This document shows, one piece after another, positions 23,336-34,758 of a stretch of DNA of 64,000 nucleotides. The stretch's first letter is position 1. The number at the start of each line of letters is the position of its first letter. Origin of the DNA: Rhexocercosporidium sp. MPI-PUGE-AT-0058 (taxonomy: Eukaryota; Ascomycota; Leotiomycetes; Helotiales); contig JAGTJL010000001.1 of assembly GCA_020746875.1 (NCBI GenBank), positions 372,001-436,000 of the forward strand, given 5' to 3'. The notes beneath the pieces were generated by a model. It had not been told where the DNA came from and ran no database searches. It saw nothing but the letters and a program-made list of their open reading frames with translations. A program made the position numbers and the translations under genes.

Positions 23336-24034
23336 TACATAGACTTCACAAATTAGACTACATATAAGACAGACGAATGTAATGCTCGATGTTTCGGGCA
23401 TTTCTCGATGTGAATTATGTCACGTGAGATGGTTATTTTTGACCCTTTTCCTCCTTGAGAAGTCCAAACAAGCATAAGCGAAGCCCTCTCCTCGTTGTTT
23501 GAGATCCTCCTCAGTCTAGTATGGTGCCAAAATCTATGGCAATTGTGATTTCCATTATTTACCAGCTGCAGCCATTGCGGGCTATTTTCCCCGCGATGAC
23601 GGGCACTTCGATACCCCCCGACTCTTCAAGGTTTGACGTCGACCATCTCGTCTCGTAGCAGATATCGCGCCGGTCTCGATAACCCAACTCAGCAAGCCCG
23701 ATCCATCTCGATTACAAAACACTCATCAGAGCCGGCCGTAACGATTCAGAGGCTCAGAGTCTTCACGAAACCTCCCCGGTGGCTTCGGACCGACATCCCC
23801 AAACAGGACATCCCCCGTTACCGAGGCACACCGTCCAGACTTTACCTCGCTGCCGTCCCGCAGTAGTAGAGTTTCATAACAAACATTCCACGACCGACAC
23901 CATAATTAATTGTGGTTAATTTGTAAGCTCTTTGCTGGTCTCCTGAAACTCCATTCCATCCTTCTCCATATATAACTGGTGCTGTCCTTCCGGAATCGAA
24001 AATGGGTAAACCAATACCTCGCACTCGAAGCATA
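23336..24034. other. Intergenic; promoter of the MDR oxidoreductase
   Basis: There is no supported gene. A TATA-like element at 23968-23976 is annotated separately. The stretch 23600-23860 has short open frames on the plus strand without recognisable content. Confidence 0.45.
23968..23976 (+). promoter_or_regulatory. TATA-like element
   Basis: The sequence ATATATAAC lies 26 bp before the first possible ATG (24002) and 59 bp before the second (24035). A transcription start about 30 bp downstream would leave almost no leader for the first ATG, which favours the second as the real start of the oxidoreductase. Confidence 0.4.
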
Positions 24035-25329
24035 ATGTCTCAATCATCCTACACATCCGTCGTCCTGGCTCAGCGCCCTAAGGCTCTCATCGTCCCCGGC
24101 GAGACCTTCTCCATCAAGGAGAACCCTATGGTCAGTGAGAAGGACCTCAAGGATGGTCAGATACTCGTCGAGACCCTTTACCTTTCTCTCGATCCAGCAA
24201 TGAGAGGCTGGTTGAACGGTGAGACCGAACCCCTCCATTCTGCCCCTCTCACGTGACTGACATTTCATCAGATACACGTTCATACGTGCCACCCGTTCAA
24301 ATCGGCGAAGTGATGCGTGGAGCTGTCATTGGCAAAGTCCTCGCGAGCAAATCCTCAAAGTTCACGGCTGGAAACTACGTTACTGCTTCCCCCGGATGGA
24401 GCGAGGTTGCGATCGTAGCCGAGAAGGACGCCTCCGTTCTCGAAGTCCCAGAGAACGGCAAAGTCACCGACGCGCTCGGTGTTCTCGGAATGACTGGACT
24501 CACTGCATACTTCGGCATGCTGGACGTTGGCCAAGTCAAAGCTGGTGATTTCGTCGTCGTATCTGGAGCAGCTGGTGCTACTGGCAGTGTTGCTTGCCAG
24601 ATCGCCAAGCTGAAGGGAGCTAAGGTCCTGGGTCTGGCTGGAAGTGATGACAAAGTCCAGTGGTTGAAGGATCTTGGATGCGATGATGCTTTGAACTACA
24701 AGAGCGCGGATTTCGCCAAAGAGTTCAAGGAGAAGACTAAGGATCTCATTGATGTTTTCTTCGATAATGTCGGAGGCGAGATTTTGGAGCTGGCGTTAAG
24801 CAGGGCGAAGGCTCATTCGAGGTTTGTGATGTGTGGAGCTATTAGCCAGTATAATTCTGCAAAACCTGTAGGCCCCAAGGTATGCCTTTTGAGAACCCCA
24901 TCTGTACCCACCTGCTGACAACACCTCAGAACATCACCATGGTCATTGCTATGCGCATCAAGTACGTTAGATTATTTTCTTGTTTTTGCATCATCTACTG
25001 ACGGCATTTCAGGTTGGAAGGATTCATTGTTTTTGATTATCAATCACAATATGGAGCTGCCAGAACCGAACTCACTAAATGGCTGTCTGAGGGAAAGATT
25101 CAGAGAAAGGAGACCATCATCAAGGGTGGCCTAAAGGCTGCCGAACAAGCTTTGTTGGATCTGTACAACGGTATCAATACAGGTATGTTTTCTCCTTGTT
25201 CCCTCCTGTCCCTACTTTGGGGTGAGAAATTCAAGAATGATCATCACTGACACGGCTGTCAAAATAGGCAAGCTTTTGGTAGAGGTAAAGGCGGAGGATG
25301 CTGCGAGTGGTGTTGGCTCCAGACTATAG
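24035..25329 (+). CDS. MDR-family NAD(P)H-dependent oxidoreductase (PTGR/LTB4DH type)
   Basis: Five exons: 24035-24218, 24272-24879, 24930-24961, 25013-25182 and 25268-25329, giving 351 residues. A start at 24002 would add 11. The N-terminus TLYLSLDPAMRGWLN is the signature of the leukotriene-B4-dehydrogenase / zinc-independent alkenal reductase branch. The nucleotide-binding motif is VVSGAAGATGSVACQIAKLKG, with VFFDNVGG further on and VGPKNITMVIAMRIK crossing two introns. No catalytic zinc ligands are seen, as expected. It should reduce activated double bonds of alkenals or enones with NADPH in the cytosol. A broken PKS lies just downstream, so a former biosynthetic link is possible but not shown. 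Confidence 0.92.
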
Positions 25330-25599
25330 GTCAGATAGCATTTTTAAATCGGTGCAAGTTCCCAAAATGTAAAACCTTCTTGATTCAAACCTTGAATTTG
25401 CCTGTTTGTACTGTTAGTAGCCAAACTCCCAGCAGAGCCGTTTCTTCTTTTTTTATGCACGTCCCAGCAGCTATGGTGTCGAGCATAGCCAGCCTCACCA
25501 CACACCGAGCCTGATCAGAGAGAACTTCAAACGCCAACACGGCTCGCCAATCAAGGTTACATTAGTTCTCACCCGGTTTGTATGTAACATTCTTTGCGA
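25330..25599. other. Intergenic between the oxidoreductase and the PKS relic
   Basis: No gene or motif was recognised in this 270-bp stretch. The PKS relic lacks its 5' three quarters, and this is where they would have begun to continue. Confidence 0.4.
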
Positions 25600-28500
25600 C
25601 CTGCTCGTCTTTCAAGCCACGACCTAAGCTGCGATGCGGATATTTTTGCTTTCCGAATAGAAGTTGCACTTCTTAAGCTTCTTGTCCGCGCACGCTCTCT
25701 ACCGGCGCTCGAATGTTTAGAGGTTTTAACTCAGACATCCATTGCGGCAGAAAACCATCCATCTTCCATTATCATATCATCCATGCCCAGCTTTGTTGCT
25801 TCGGATACTCGTAAGTTGGTGGTCATCACCGATCCAAACGAACTCACAACGACGAGCAAGTCTTTGTGTATCAACATTACCAAGCAGCTCACTTGGCTCG
25901 GACATGTCGTCACGAAATCAAGCTTGCGATCTATTGTTGATCTAACAGGGAAGATATCTATGTCTCCCTTGGATATTGACGCCCCACTTCTGTCAGCTTT
26001 TTCAAGACAAGACTTCGATGCTCTGAAGACCTTGATTGTTAATAGTACCGGAGTGCTCTGGATTACTCGCGGTGGCCACAAGAATGGACCATCTCTACCA
26101 GAGCACTCAACTATGTTCGGACTATTCCATACCGTCGGATCCGAGACTCCCCATCTTCGCATTTTCAACCTTAACTTATCGCTGACTTCGGATCTGAATT
26201 CGCAGCAACTCGGTAATTTGTTGGTCAATGTTTTTGCTACCTCTTTCAGCGAAGAAGCTACACTATGATAGAATACGAATAGGCCGGAGATGAAGGAATT
26301 ATCTACGTTCCTCGATTGGTGGAGGATTTTGTCATGAATGCATCACTTGAAAATACCGACACGGAATTGTATCAAATGCAGTCTCTCTTTCAACCGGATC
26401 GCCCATTGAAGTTAATCATTGGAGAAGTCGGAATCCGCGACACCCTCGTTATCACTGAGCGTGACGAGTTTGAGCGAGCTCTTCCTTCTTACGATGTCAA
26501 GGTTGAGATTCGTTATTCTGCTCTGAACTTTGTAGATGTTATGAGCTTGCTTGGATACATTTCAGACGACTGCCTTGGAGCAGAATTTTCGGGCGTCGTG
26601 GCTAGAATCGGCACTGATGTACCCAAAGACAAGTTTCATGTTAGCAAGTTGTCTCTGGACTAGGTCATGGTCAAACTTGTATCGGATCTCAAATCAGAGT
26701 TCACTGGCATCTGCTCCTGCCGGTGCCAGAGAAAGTTGTGGCCGAAGCTGCAGCTGCGTCTCATATTGTTGTCGCCACCGCCTACTTCGCCCTTTACGAA
26801 AACGGCAGATTGAAGCCAGACGACACAATTCAGGTTCACTCTGCCGCTGGTGGATTAGGTCAAGCGGATATCCAACTCGTGCAAAAGATCGGAGCCGTCA
26901 TCTATTGCACCGTTGGGTCACTAGAAAAGAAATATCTGCTGATGAAAAATATACTCAATTCCCGAGAATCGTATCTTCAGTTCCCGAGACACAACATTTG
27001 CGCAAGGCATTATGAGAGGAACAAAAGGCAGAGGAGTGGACATGATTTTGAATTCGACATTGGAGAGATTTTGCGAGTCACTTGGAACTGCCTTGCCGAT
27101 TTTGGAGTCATGGTCGAAGTGGAGAAGGGGGATATCTTGCTTAACAACAACCTGGAAATGGGTCCGTTTATTCGTGGATGTACTTTCACTGCAGTTAATC
27201 TCACACAGTACACGACTGCAGACTGCGAGCCCCACCGTCTGAAGTTCTACCTCGAAGTCCCGCAGAAGGTGAACGATATGCTAGCGAAAGGCGGGATCAC
27301 ATCCCCATACCCTTTGCATATGATGAGCATTACACAGGCAGAAGAAGTATTTCAATTCCTGAAATCGGGAAAGATGGCTGACAAGCTAGTCTTGGGAATG
27401 GATTCCGATGCTGTCGTACGCTCAAAGCCAAGAAAAGAGAAAACGCTTCAGCTTGACTCCAATGCAACATACCTTCTTGCTGGAGGTCTTGGTGGAATTG
27501 GAAGAAGCTTAGCTGAGCTTATGGTCAAGCATGGTGCAAAGCACATTGCGTTTTTCTCCTGATCTGGTGCCCATAGCATCGGATCTAAGAAGTTTATCGA
27601 AAAGTTGCAGGGCCAAGGAATTGATGTCACAGTTTATATATGTGATATCACGAACGCAGGCTCGGTTAAAGCGATACTCGGACAAGTTGCAGCAAAAATG
27701 CCGCCAGTTGAAGGTTTTGTTCACCGTGCGATGCAGCTCAAGGTAAAAAATCTCAACCACTTTGTTTCGCCGCAGTCCCTAATTATTGCGCTAGGATGCT
27801 GTTTTTGAGAGCAAGACATACAACGACTAGACCGCTGCAATCGCTCCCAAGATTTCAGGCTCTTGGAACGTACATAACATGTTGCCAGTTGACCTAGAAT
27901 TCTTCATCATGTTTTCTTCAACTTCAGGAATTGTCAGCAACCCGGGCCAAGCCAACTACGCTGCTGGGAATACATTCCAAAATGGACTGGCTCACTATAG
28001 AAGACAAAAAGGTCAAGCTGCTACTTCAATCGATCTCAGTGTCGCCTCTGGCACCGGATACTTGGTAGAAAACGCTTCTTCGTACGAAAACCAAAAAGTC
28101 CTCAAGCTCGCAGAGAAGAACATGCCGATTTCGGAGGAGGAAATTCATCACATCTTCCTCGCAGCTGCCAACGACACTGTCAGAGGAGGCAGTGAAAACC
28201 CAGTTCAGATCACAACCACAACTGGAATCTGGGGGGATGAGGTTCTGCGCTCGCTGATGCCTGTCTGTGCTTGGGCTAATGACAGCAAATTCATTCTGGT
28301 ACGTAAAGCCGATGCCCAGTCTGGAGCTGATGGGAAGGTCAAAACCGAGAGCGACTTGTTGGTCGACTCGATTACAGCAGCAGAGTCAGTGAGCGAAGCT
28401 ACAGCAATTCTCGAAACTGCCCTTGTTCGTAGGCTTGCTAAGAGTCTTGGAATGGTGGAGGTCGATGTCAATCCGAGATGCCATTACATGTATATGGAGG

Positions 28501-28731
28501 TGAGTACTTTCAAGATTTCTCCTTCTTCTAGAAACAGTAAAAGTGCCCTAGCTGAAATTTAAAAATAGTGGACTCGTTGATTGCGGTCGAAGTACGAAAC
28601 TGTGTCGTCAAGGAATTGAAGCCGATATCTCGATCTTAGACATCCTTTCGCCAATGACCATCACCGCACTCGCAGCCCAGATCTGTAATGGCAGTAAACT
28701 GATTGGGGCTACTCTGCGATTCAAGGAGTAA
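25600..28731 (+). pseudogene. Truncated, degenerate highly reducing polyketide synthase (3' part: ER-KR-ACP)
   Basis: Several frames in series encode the C-terminal third of a fungal HR-PKS. From 25600 to 26265 lies the linker before the enoyl reductase (GVLWITRGG). Between 26316 and about 27390 is the ER domain (ALNFVDVMSLLG, then DTIQVHSAAGGLGQ). From about 27440 to 28160 is the ketoreductase (LLAGGLGGIGRSLAELM, then MFSSTSGIVSNPGQANYAAG). The ACP lies at 28380-28731, with its serine in VDSLIAVEVRN after an intron near 28501-28569 and a stop at 28729-28731. Breaks include a stop near 26266, a stop near 26660, a TGA at 27560-27562, a broken junction near 27790-27870, and a one-base loss near 28620. 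Ketosynthase, acyltransferase, dehydratase and methyltransferase regions are absent. It cannot make a polyketide. Confidence 0.85.
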
Positions 28732-29463
28732 ATCGAAACTATGATTCTACGGGTGGGGAGTTGAGGGGCATGGAATGGCGGTGCTTACATTTTTCGTTTT
28801 TGGATTCTGGAAGGAAGTCAACTTGGTGACAACTGCGATAGAACCTGGCACCTGTGGGATTGGAAAATCACCGATGTGCCCGAGGTCAGCGATCTTGAAT
28901 CTTCTCGCTACTTATTTCAAAAATTCTTGGTTTTTGAGAATGAATTTACGCACTTTACTGAACCAATTCAGGCTACCAAAAGCCAATTTGATAGATCCTG
29001 CAGGAGTGGGACACCGCGATTTTATTTCCCATATTGTGACTTCTTGCATACCTGTTTGATTAATGATTCCCACTTATTGTTAAGTTGCTGAATCCCCTAT
29101 TATGATATGGCGAGCTTCTACCTGTGAATCCCAGCCTACAGACTAAACAGTGTACGATCAAAACAATGAGGCTTGATGCGCTAAAATAAGCGAGCGAGAA
29201 AGGTGCGCAATGAGACAGGCCGGTGTCACAATTGGGCGTCTTTTAAATTGGCTTGGCAACTGTACCTCGTATTAGCCCGAAGCAAACCACCACAATCTTA
29301 ATTTGTTATCGCGAGGCCATTTCCCACTTTTTTCTCCGTCTCGTTCTCGAAGCTTTCCCGCTTCTTCTTCTTCTGCTCTCTTCTTCCGTGCTGAAACATG
29401 CCGATCGCTGGAGCCCAATAATCGTAATTTGCATTTATTGTCAATATACGGAGAACCTTGGAG
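28732..29463. other. Intergenic, no supported gene
   Basis: Short open frames give no recognisable peptide. A CTT-rich run at 29340-29385 lies upstream of the secreted-protein gene and may belong to its promoter or leader. Confidence 0.4.
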
Positions 29464-30522
29464 ATGGTGCCCCATTTCACCAAGACCATGGCTTTGGCCC
29501 TCTCCATTGCAGCTGTTGTCGTTGTCGCTGCCGAATCTATCATCGTTGTTCCAGACCCAGTCACTGCAAACACCGATTTCAAGCTGAATCTCAGCACGGA
29601 ACTTTCCCAGGCCGCAGACTACGACACCTACCGGGTATTTTTGAACATCGCAGCGAAGCCTCAACTTCACCCGTCCGAGTCCAACGACGGAGGAAACCAA
29701 AATTACCCCACATCCTGCTACCTTGCCAAATCTGCATCAATCAATTCCACAAACCCTACGTTACAAATCCCATCTTCAGTCGGCGCAGACGACGGTAGTT
29801 ATGCGATTGTACTTGAGGCATACAAAGAGGCGGATATGTCCGTCGACCCAAAGTCTAGATATATGACGAGCAACAATTCCATCACCGCGAAATGGGGGAG
29901 CAATGTCTTCTCCCTGACTGGTGGCACTGGCAAGTGGACGGCAGCAGATCTCAGTATCAGCACCAACAGTGATTTCAAAAACGCAGAAGAAGAGCAGGAC
30001 AACAGTCCAAAGCAAGTCTACGCCTACGCAGATCCGGTGAATGTACCCTGTACCGCTTGGGACTGTGCTCGCAACTGCACGAGCACATATGCTGGAGAAA
30101 ATTCCACGATCCGTATACAGGGTGAAGAATACCCGACTGCGTTTAGGGATACTTGGAACTGTATTGGAGGATGTCAGGGTGTCACGTATCCGGCTTTCCA
30201 TGAGCTGTTTGGGTTGGATGAGAATTACAATGAGATTATTACTTCGACTGTGCTGGGACCTTTGTCGACGACTGCTACCAAGACCGTCTTTACGACTTCG
30301 GTGTCGTTTCAGTCTATTTCGGCAACTGGGACGGCTATACCGACATCGTATTCTAACGGGACTTTGACTTCGGTTTTTCTTTCGTCGACAGCTAGTCGTA
30401 CGGCCACTCCTACTATTGCAACGACACCGTCACCAACAAACGCGGGGAGTAGGGTTGGGCTTGTGGGACGAATGCAGCTGCTGGGAAGCAGCTTTGCAAT
30501 TATTGCTCTACTTGGTGTTTGA
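29464..30522 (+). CDS. Predicted secreted, GPI-anchored surface protein of unknown function
   Basis: An intronless frame of 352 residues starts at the ATG at 29464; a second ATG at 29488 would also leave an N-terminal signal (MALALSIAAVVVVAA). The mature part has several N-glycosylation sequons (NLS, NST, NNS, NCT, NGT) and a Cys-containing stretch with CTAWDCARNC near residues 195-205. A Ser/Thr-rich region follows from about residue 265. The C-terminus is hydrophobic (LLGSSFAIIALLGV) after a small-residue site near NAGS, which fits GPI-anchor addition. The layout suits a cell-wall or plasma-membrane surface protein. I do not recognise a catalytic domain. Confidence 0.8.
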   Translation: MVPHFTKTMALALSIAAVVVVAAESIIVVPDPVTANTDFKLNLSTELSQAADYDTYRVFLNIAAKPQLHPSESNDGGNQNYPTSCYLAKSASINSTNPTLQIPSSVGADDGSYAIVLEAYKEADMSVDPKSRYMTSNNSITAKWGSNVFSLTGGTGKWTAADLSISTNSDFKNAEEEQDNSPKQVYAYADPVNVPCTAWDCARNCTSTYAGENSTIRIQGEEYPTAFRDTWNCIGGCQGVTYPAFHELFGLDENYNEIITSTVLGPLSTTATKTVFTTSVSFQSISATGTAIPTSYSNGTLTSVFLSSTASRTATPTIATTPSPTNAGSRVGLVGRMQLLGSSFAIIALLGV

Positions 30523-31085
30523 TCGCTAGTTACCTGCTGATCGTACGAAGTGGCATATAAACTATATAATAAAAAATAATGTAATGTCTTGTTCCCGCCG
30601 TCCTAAAGGTTCCTTAATCCTTGAGCACAGCATATGGGATTTGAATGTTGCTCTCTCTTGTCCTCTTTTTCAAATAATACTCTGAGAAGTCAACAAGAAC
30701 TTTGAAAATAGTGAAGATGCTAAGAGGTAAATAACAAGTTCGGAGAGATGGGGAATCGCGGGGTAATCGAGGGGTTGAAAAACAGCCTCGAACAACCTAA
30801 AACCTACAACCCTGTAGCCTGTGAGCTCTGAAACATTCTCATATTGCCATCGGTGAGGTCAGCCAAGCATAGAACATTCAAAATTTCTTGGTTACTTGCA
30901 TCAATTCATGTTCGAAAGTTGAAGATTGCAAGCGTTTATGGTCGAATGATAATGGTCAGATCGCCTTGAAGGAGCCTGCTGAAACACTGGCAGAACAAGT
31001 CTGGGACTGCCATATTAATCTAGGAAATTTCATTTTCATAACGTCTAAAATCGTGAATCGCGCAATTCACCTATAAATCCCATCG
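30523..31085. other. Intergenic, no gene seen
   Basis: AT-rich DNA with no useful open frame. A poly-A-like run at 30570-30580 may lie near the 3' end of the surface-protein transcript. Confidence 0.4.
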
Positions 31086-31427
31086 ACGGCTAGCTATTCA
31101 CCGTCCATCGTCACCCCCAATCCTTCCCGGCCAAAGCTCGGCATACCATCCCCCTGAACCTCCCTACTTCTACGCAGATAATACATTCTGTTTTTAAGTC
31201 AAAGCAGGTTAGACCGCATGGGCCAGGAGAACTTGAGCCCCGCGACAGAGACGAAGTGTTATCAACGGTGCGACTGATGGTGAAAACACCGCTGTCCGAG
31301 GATGTAGGCGCAGAGATACTAATGATAGATATGCTCTAGAAAATAAGTAAGGAACCCGATGGAAGCGCTGCTGTTTTGGAACGGATCATAAGCGAGGTTT
31401 TGGAGGAGCCGGACCTTGTGATTTAAA
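31086..31427 (+). pseudogene. Possible relic of a fungal protein gene
   Basis: Two plus-strand frames read like real protein. The first ends in PPYFYADNTFCF followed by a stop near 31195. The second begins with KSKQVRPHGPGELEPRDRD, meets a TAG at 31337-31339, and reopens to end with LEEPDLVI and a stop near 31425. The YADNTF pattern resembles the YxxNTF stretch of fungal F-box-like or 2EXR-like hypothetical proteins. A frame change and an internal stop suggest decay. The family call is weak. Confidence 0.3.
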
Positions 31428-31654
31428 GACGAAAAGCTACCCATTCGTCTCATCTTCTGATAGTGAAGACTTGCTATTTAGACATTAAAGTGGCATTAGT
31501 AGAATGTCCAAATAGGGGACGATGTCACAGCGCTCAGTAGAAATGTGTTCCCAATCATACCCGCCAAATAACACACCTTCCCCACCTTCCTCCCCTAAAA
31601 TCCAGCCACCTAACCCAGCAAACAGAAAGAACAACACAAAACATCAAGTCGAAA

Positions 31655-32490
31655 ACTTCTGTTGCACGTAGCAATTCTGCATGTCTTATTAAATCACCGT
31701 GGATGCATGGCCCATCCCCAGCCAGAATGGTAATAACACCCTCGGAGTATCGCCCTATTAAGACATTCGTGGCGGGGCCGGCCGGCTGACATCTCGTCTC
31801 CCTGCCCTCGTACTCGCTCGTACTTTTCTTTCTCGATCCTCTCGGCCCAGCACTGAGTGGGAGTTGGAGAGAGTGAGACAGATGTTTTGTTGCAAGTCGC
31901 ATTTGTTCAGGCTATTTGTAACAGATTGAATGAGGTGAGGTGAGATGAGATGAGATCTAGATCTGGAAGTTGCTTCTTTTGAAGTAGATGATGGGTGTGA
32001 TTTTTGCTTGGGCGCGGGGGGAGCACAAGCCTCGTCCTGTCCCGCATTCCACCAAGCCACAAGAGCAACTGGCTCTCCATCCCCGGATCCAAAAGTCCAA
32101 AAGAAAAAGCATCAAACATCCTAACTGGTCCATTACCCCGAATTCGAGAGAAGAAAAAGAATTTTGTTGCAAGTCTCAGATCTGCGCAATATATTAATGT
32201 GTTCCGTGCGCGCGTCCGCGCCGTGGGCAATGCCACCTCATAGCAAGACATTTAAGATGTCGTTGCATCCTTAGCTTGCTGGAGCAGAGTAGTGGGGTAC
32301 ATTCCGGCATGTAATGTATCTCCCGTTCCGCTGCCACTGTATACTTTCCGTTCCTGCCATCTCCACAAGCGCAAATATCAGGCGTGCGTGACTTCGTTCC
32401 CAGCTAATTGGACGAATGGACCTAGAGCGATGAGGATGGGAGGATTTGTTGCAAGTCGTAAATATGCAGGTCTTATTAAAGAAGCACTAG
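31655..32490 (+). repeat. Dispersed copies of the GTTGCA-core repeat family, plus orientation
   Basis: Four copies of the core found in the 48-52 kb array occur here, starting near 31659, 31888, 32164 and 32446. Each begins TTGTTGCAAGTC or CTGTTGCACGT, and most continue with TTCTGCATG or TATGCAGG and then ATTAAA. The copy at 31888 is only partial. Spacing is 230-280 bp, looser than in the main array. No coding gene overlaps them. Confidence 0.6.
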
Positions 32491-32499
32491 AAGCCTAGA

Positions 32500-33835
32500 T
32501 ATGGTTTTTTGGGGCTTTGCTTTTGTTGCCTGGACCAGGCTTATGGCTGGTGACTTCTGATACTGGGACGGTATTGGTTCATTCATCTCGGAGGGAGAAG
32601 AAAAGGAGGATTTGTAGATCATCAGTAATCTCAGGCCGTTGCAGCTTTTGATTAAAAAGGTCTCTGTGCGCTGATGGAATGTTACTTCAGCAATTTCGAT
32701 ACCAGATTGTGAGAATTGTGAGAGGCATGCTCGTGGAGTTTCTCCGTCAATAAAGGCTCCGTAGAGCACCCAGAAGGATCATCATTTACGAGTTCCAAGA
32801 CATCTGACCTTTAAGTTTTGTGGACGCTGCATCTAGACTAACTGAAGTTCATCTACAGCGCCGTATTCAAAAGTTAATTATAGAACCGCTGTTCAAGAAT
32901 GACGATGATCTCAAGATACAAGATCCATCCTAAATAGCTAAATCCGTACAATAAATTAAAAACCACTCTACGGAAATCTAGGTCTCATTACACCTACTAA
33001 AAGAAACCTGCTCTTCTGACGTCTACTCGCTCCCTCGGACTCGGAGCAAACCTCTTCCACCCCATCCCAGTCTATCACCTGCCCAGCACCAACCCAGCCC
33101 CATCAAGCCCCTCCAACCCAAACCGTCCAATCCCCCTCCCTAACCTTCCAGAACAAGACTGCGCACACGCCCTACTTAATCTACGCGTAATCTAGATAGA
33201 TTAATATCGTGTGCTGGGTTATAGTGTACTGTGTGTGTTTCCCGCGTGGGCGGCAGGGAGGGGTCGGGCTTATGTGCTTCCGTTATAAGGTGGTCTGGGT
33301 GTGTTTGCTGGGATCGCGGTGATGACGAATTGCTTTGGTGAGATTGTGCGTGAGGGGGAATGGTGGGAGGTGAAGAATTGTTTGCTTCTTGATAAATTAG
33401 GGAGGATGTCTTGTGAGGGGAGGAGGGTGCTTGTGAAAGGTAGATAGACGTATTTTTTTTATGAGGTTGGCAGAATGATTCCCTGGAGTAAATGGGAAAA
33501 TATACTTCAAAGTCCACGTAATAATGAAACATCAAAAAAGATGGGATGGGATGGGGTGACCGAAACAGTGAAGGGAAAATCCCAAAGACCACAGAAAGAC
33601 CAATGCGATCCCTGAAGCAGCATCCATCGCATCCATCCTCGCATCGCATCCTCGCCTGATCTCGCTAAACCAATCCCATCCCGAAATCTTGGCAAGACAA
33701 GCCGACCACCAGCCAGCATCTCCCACCTGATCTCCCATCCCATCCCAGCCCATGGCCCAAACTGTAATACCAAAAGCAAAAGAACCCTCTTCGATGGAAG
33801 TTCAGAGATTATCCAGCTCCGAGACACGCAAGGAG
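32500..33835. other. Intergenic, no supported gene
   Basis: A short plus-strand peptide-like stretch at 33025-33190 (with LFHPIPVYHLPSTNPAP) could be a coding relic but cannot be assigned. Simple CATCC repeats occur around 33535-33550 and 33620-33760. No other feature was recognised. Confidence 0.35.
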
Positions 33836-34470
33836 CACATTCAGCCTGTAGAAATGCGATTTGCAACAAAACATTGTTTAGCTTTTGCTTTTGTGGCTTT
33901 CTGGGACGTGAGGGTACGGTAGGTGCTTGGTGGCTTGGGTGGCGAGGCGAAGCGGTCAGCTAGGGAAAGTATAACAGGTCAACTATCGTCCAGAGAAGAA
34001 GGCGATGGACCTGCGTTTAATAAGAGGTGCAGAAGTGAGATGTGCAACGAGAACTTTTTCTTTCTTTTCTTCCCGTATTCCTGTACGTCTAATAGGTTAG
34101 TTGAGAAGCGTGCCTCGGGGCTAGACTAGGTGAAGATTCGGGATTATCGAGCTATGGAAAGTATAACACGTCAAATATTGCCCACAGAATAAGGAGATGG
34201 ACCTGCGTTTTAATAGACGCTGCAGAAATGAGATGTGCAACGAAATTCATTTCTTGTTGCCTGATAGGCGGGCTGGATTAAGGTGAAGATTCCAAATTCC
34301 CTAGCCACGGAAAGAAAGTATAAGTCGTCCTCCGAGTCTCCAGTCAGGAAGGACACGGACCTGCGTTTAATTAGTGCTGCAGAAATGAGATGTGCAACGA
34401 GAATTGTTCCCTCCCTCTACTAAAATTCTGATAGGCTACCAAACGTATCTGCCGATGAGGTGGAGATTCT
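33836..34470 (-). repeat. Tandem repeat of about 160-190 bp, GTTGCA-core family, minus orientation
   Basis: On the minus strand the core recurs at about 33872-33843, 34056-34008, 34244-34198 and 34404-34357. The last three are clear tandem units. Each reads CGTTGCACATCTC, then CTGCAG-like sequence, then TTAAACGCAGGTCC. They share flanking sequence too: on the plus strand each has AAAGTATAA upstream and GGTGAAGATTC or a close relative downstream. The first copy (33872-33843) is partial. No coding frame overlaps. Confidence 0.75.
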
Positions 34471-34758
34471 AAATCTTTGATTGAAGAAGAAAGATTATGA
34501 TGTTATGCAAAGCTACATTAGGTCTAGCTCATAATTTGATTCATTAAATCGTTCAGACATGTCGATTGGCATCTCAGACAGACGAATTCCTGCGCCCCCG
34601 CTATGCAGCGCTTTTGACTCCAAACGCCTCCTCGGTATCCATCCGCTCCATGCTCAAGGCCGGCCCACAACGGGCCAAGCAAACAGACATTAAACATCCC
34701 CATCACCATCTCCCTTTGTTCTCAAATCTTTTGCACATCGCACAATGAAACACGGGAT
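34471..34758. other. Intergenic, 3' region of the histidine kinase gene
   Basis: No supported gene is present. The stretch lies between the minus-orientation tandem repeat and the stop codon of the hybrid histidine kinase. Confidence 0.4.
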
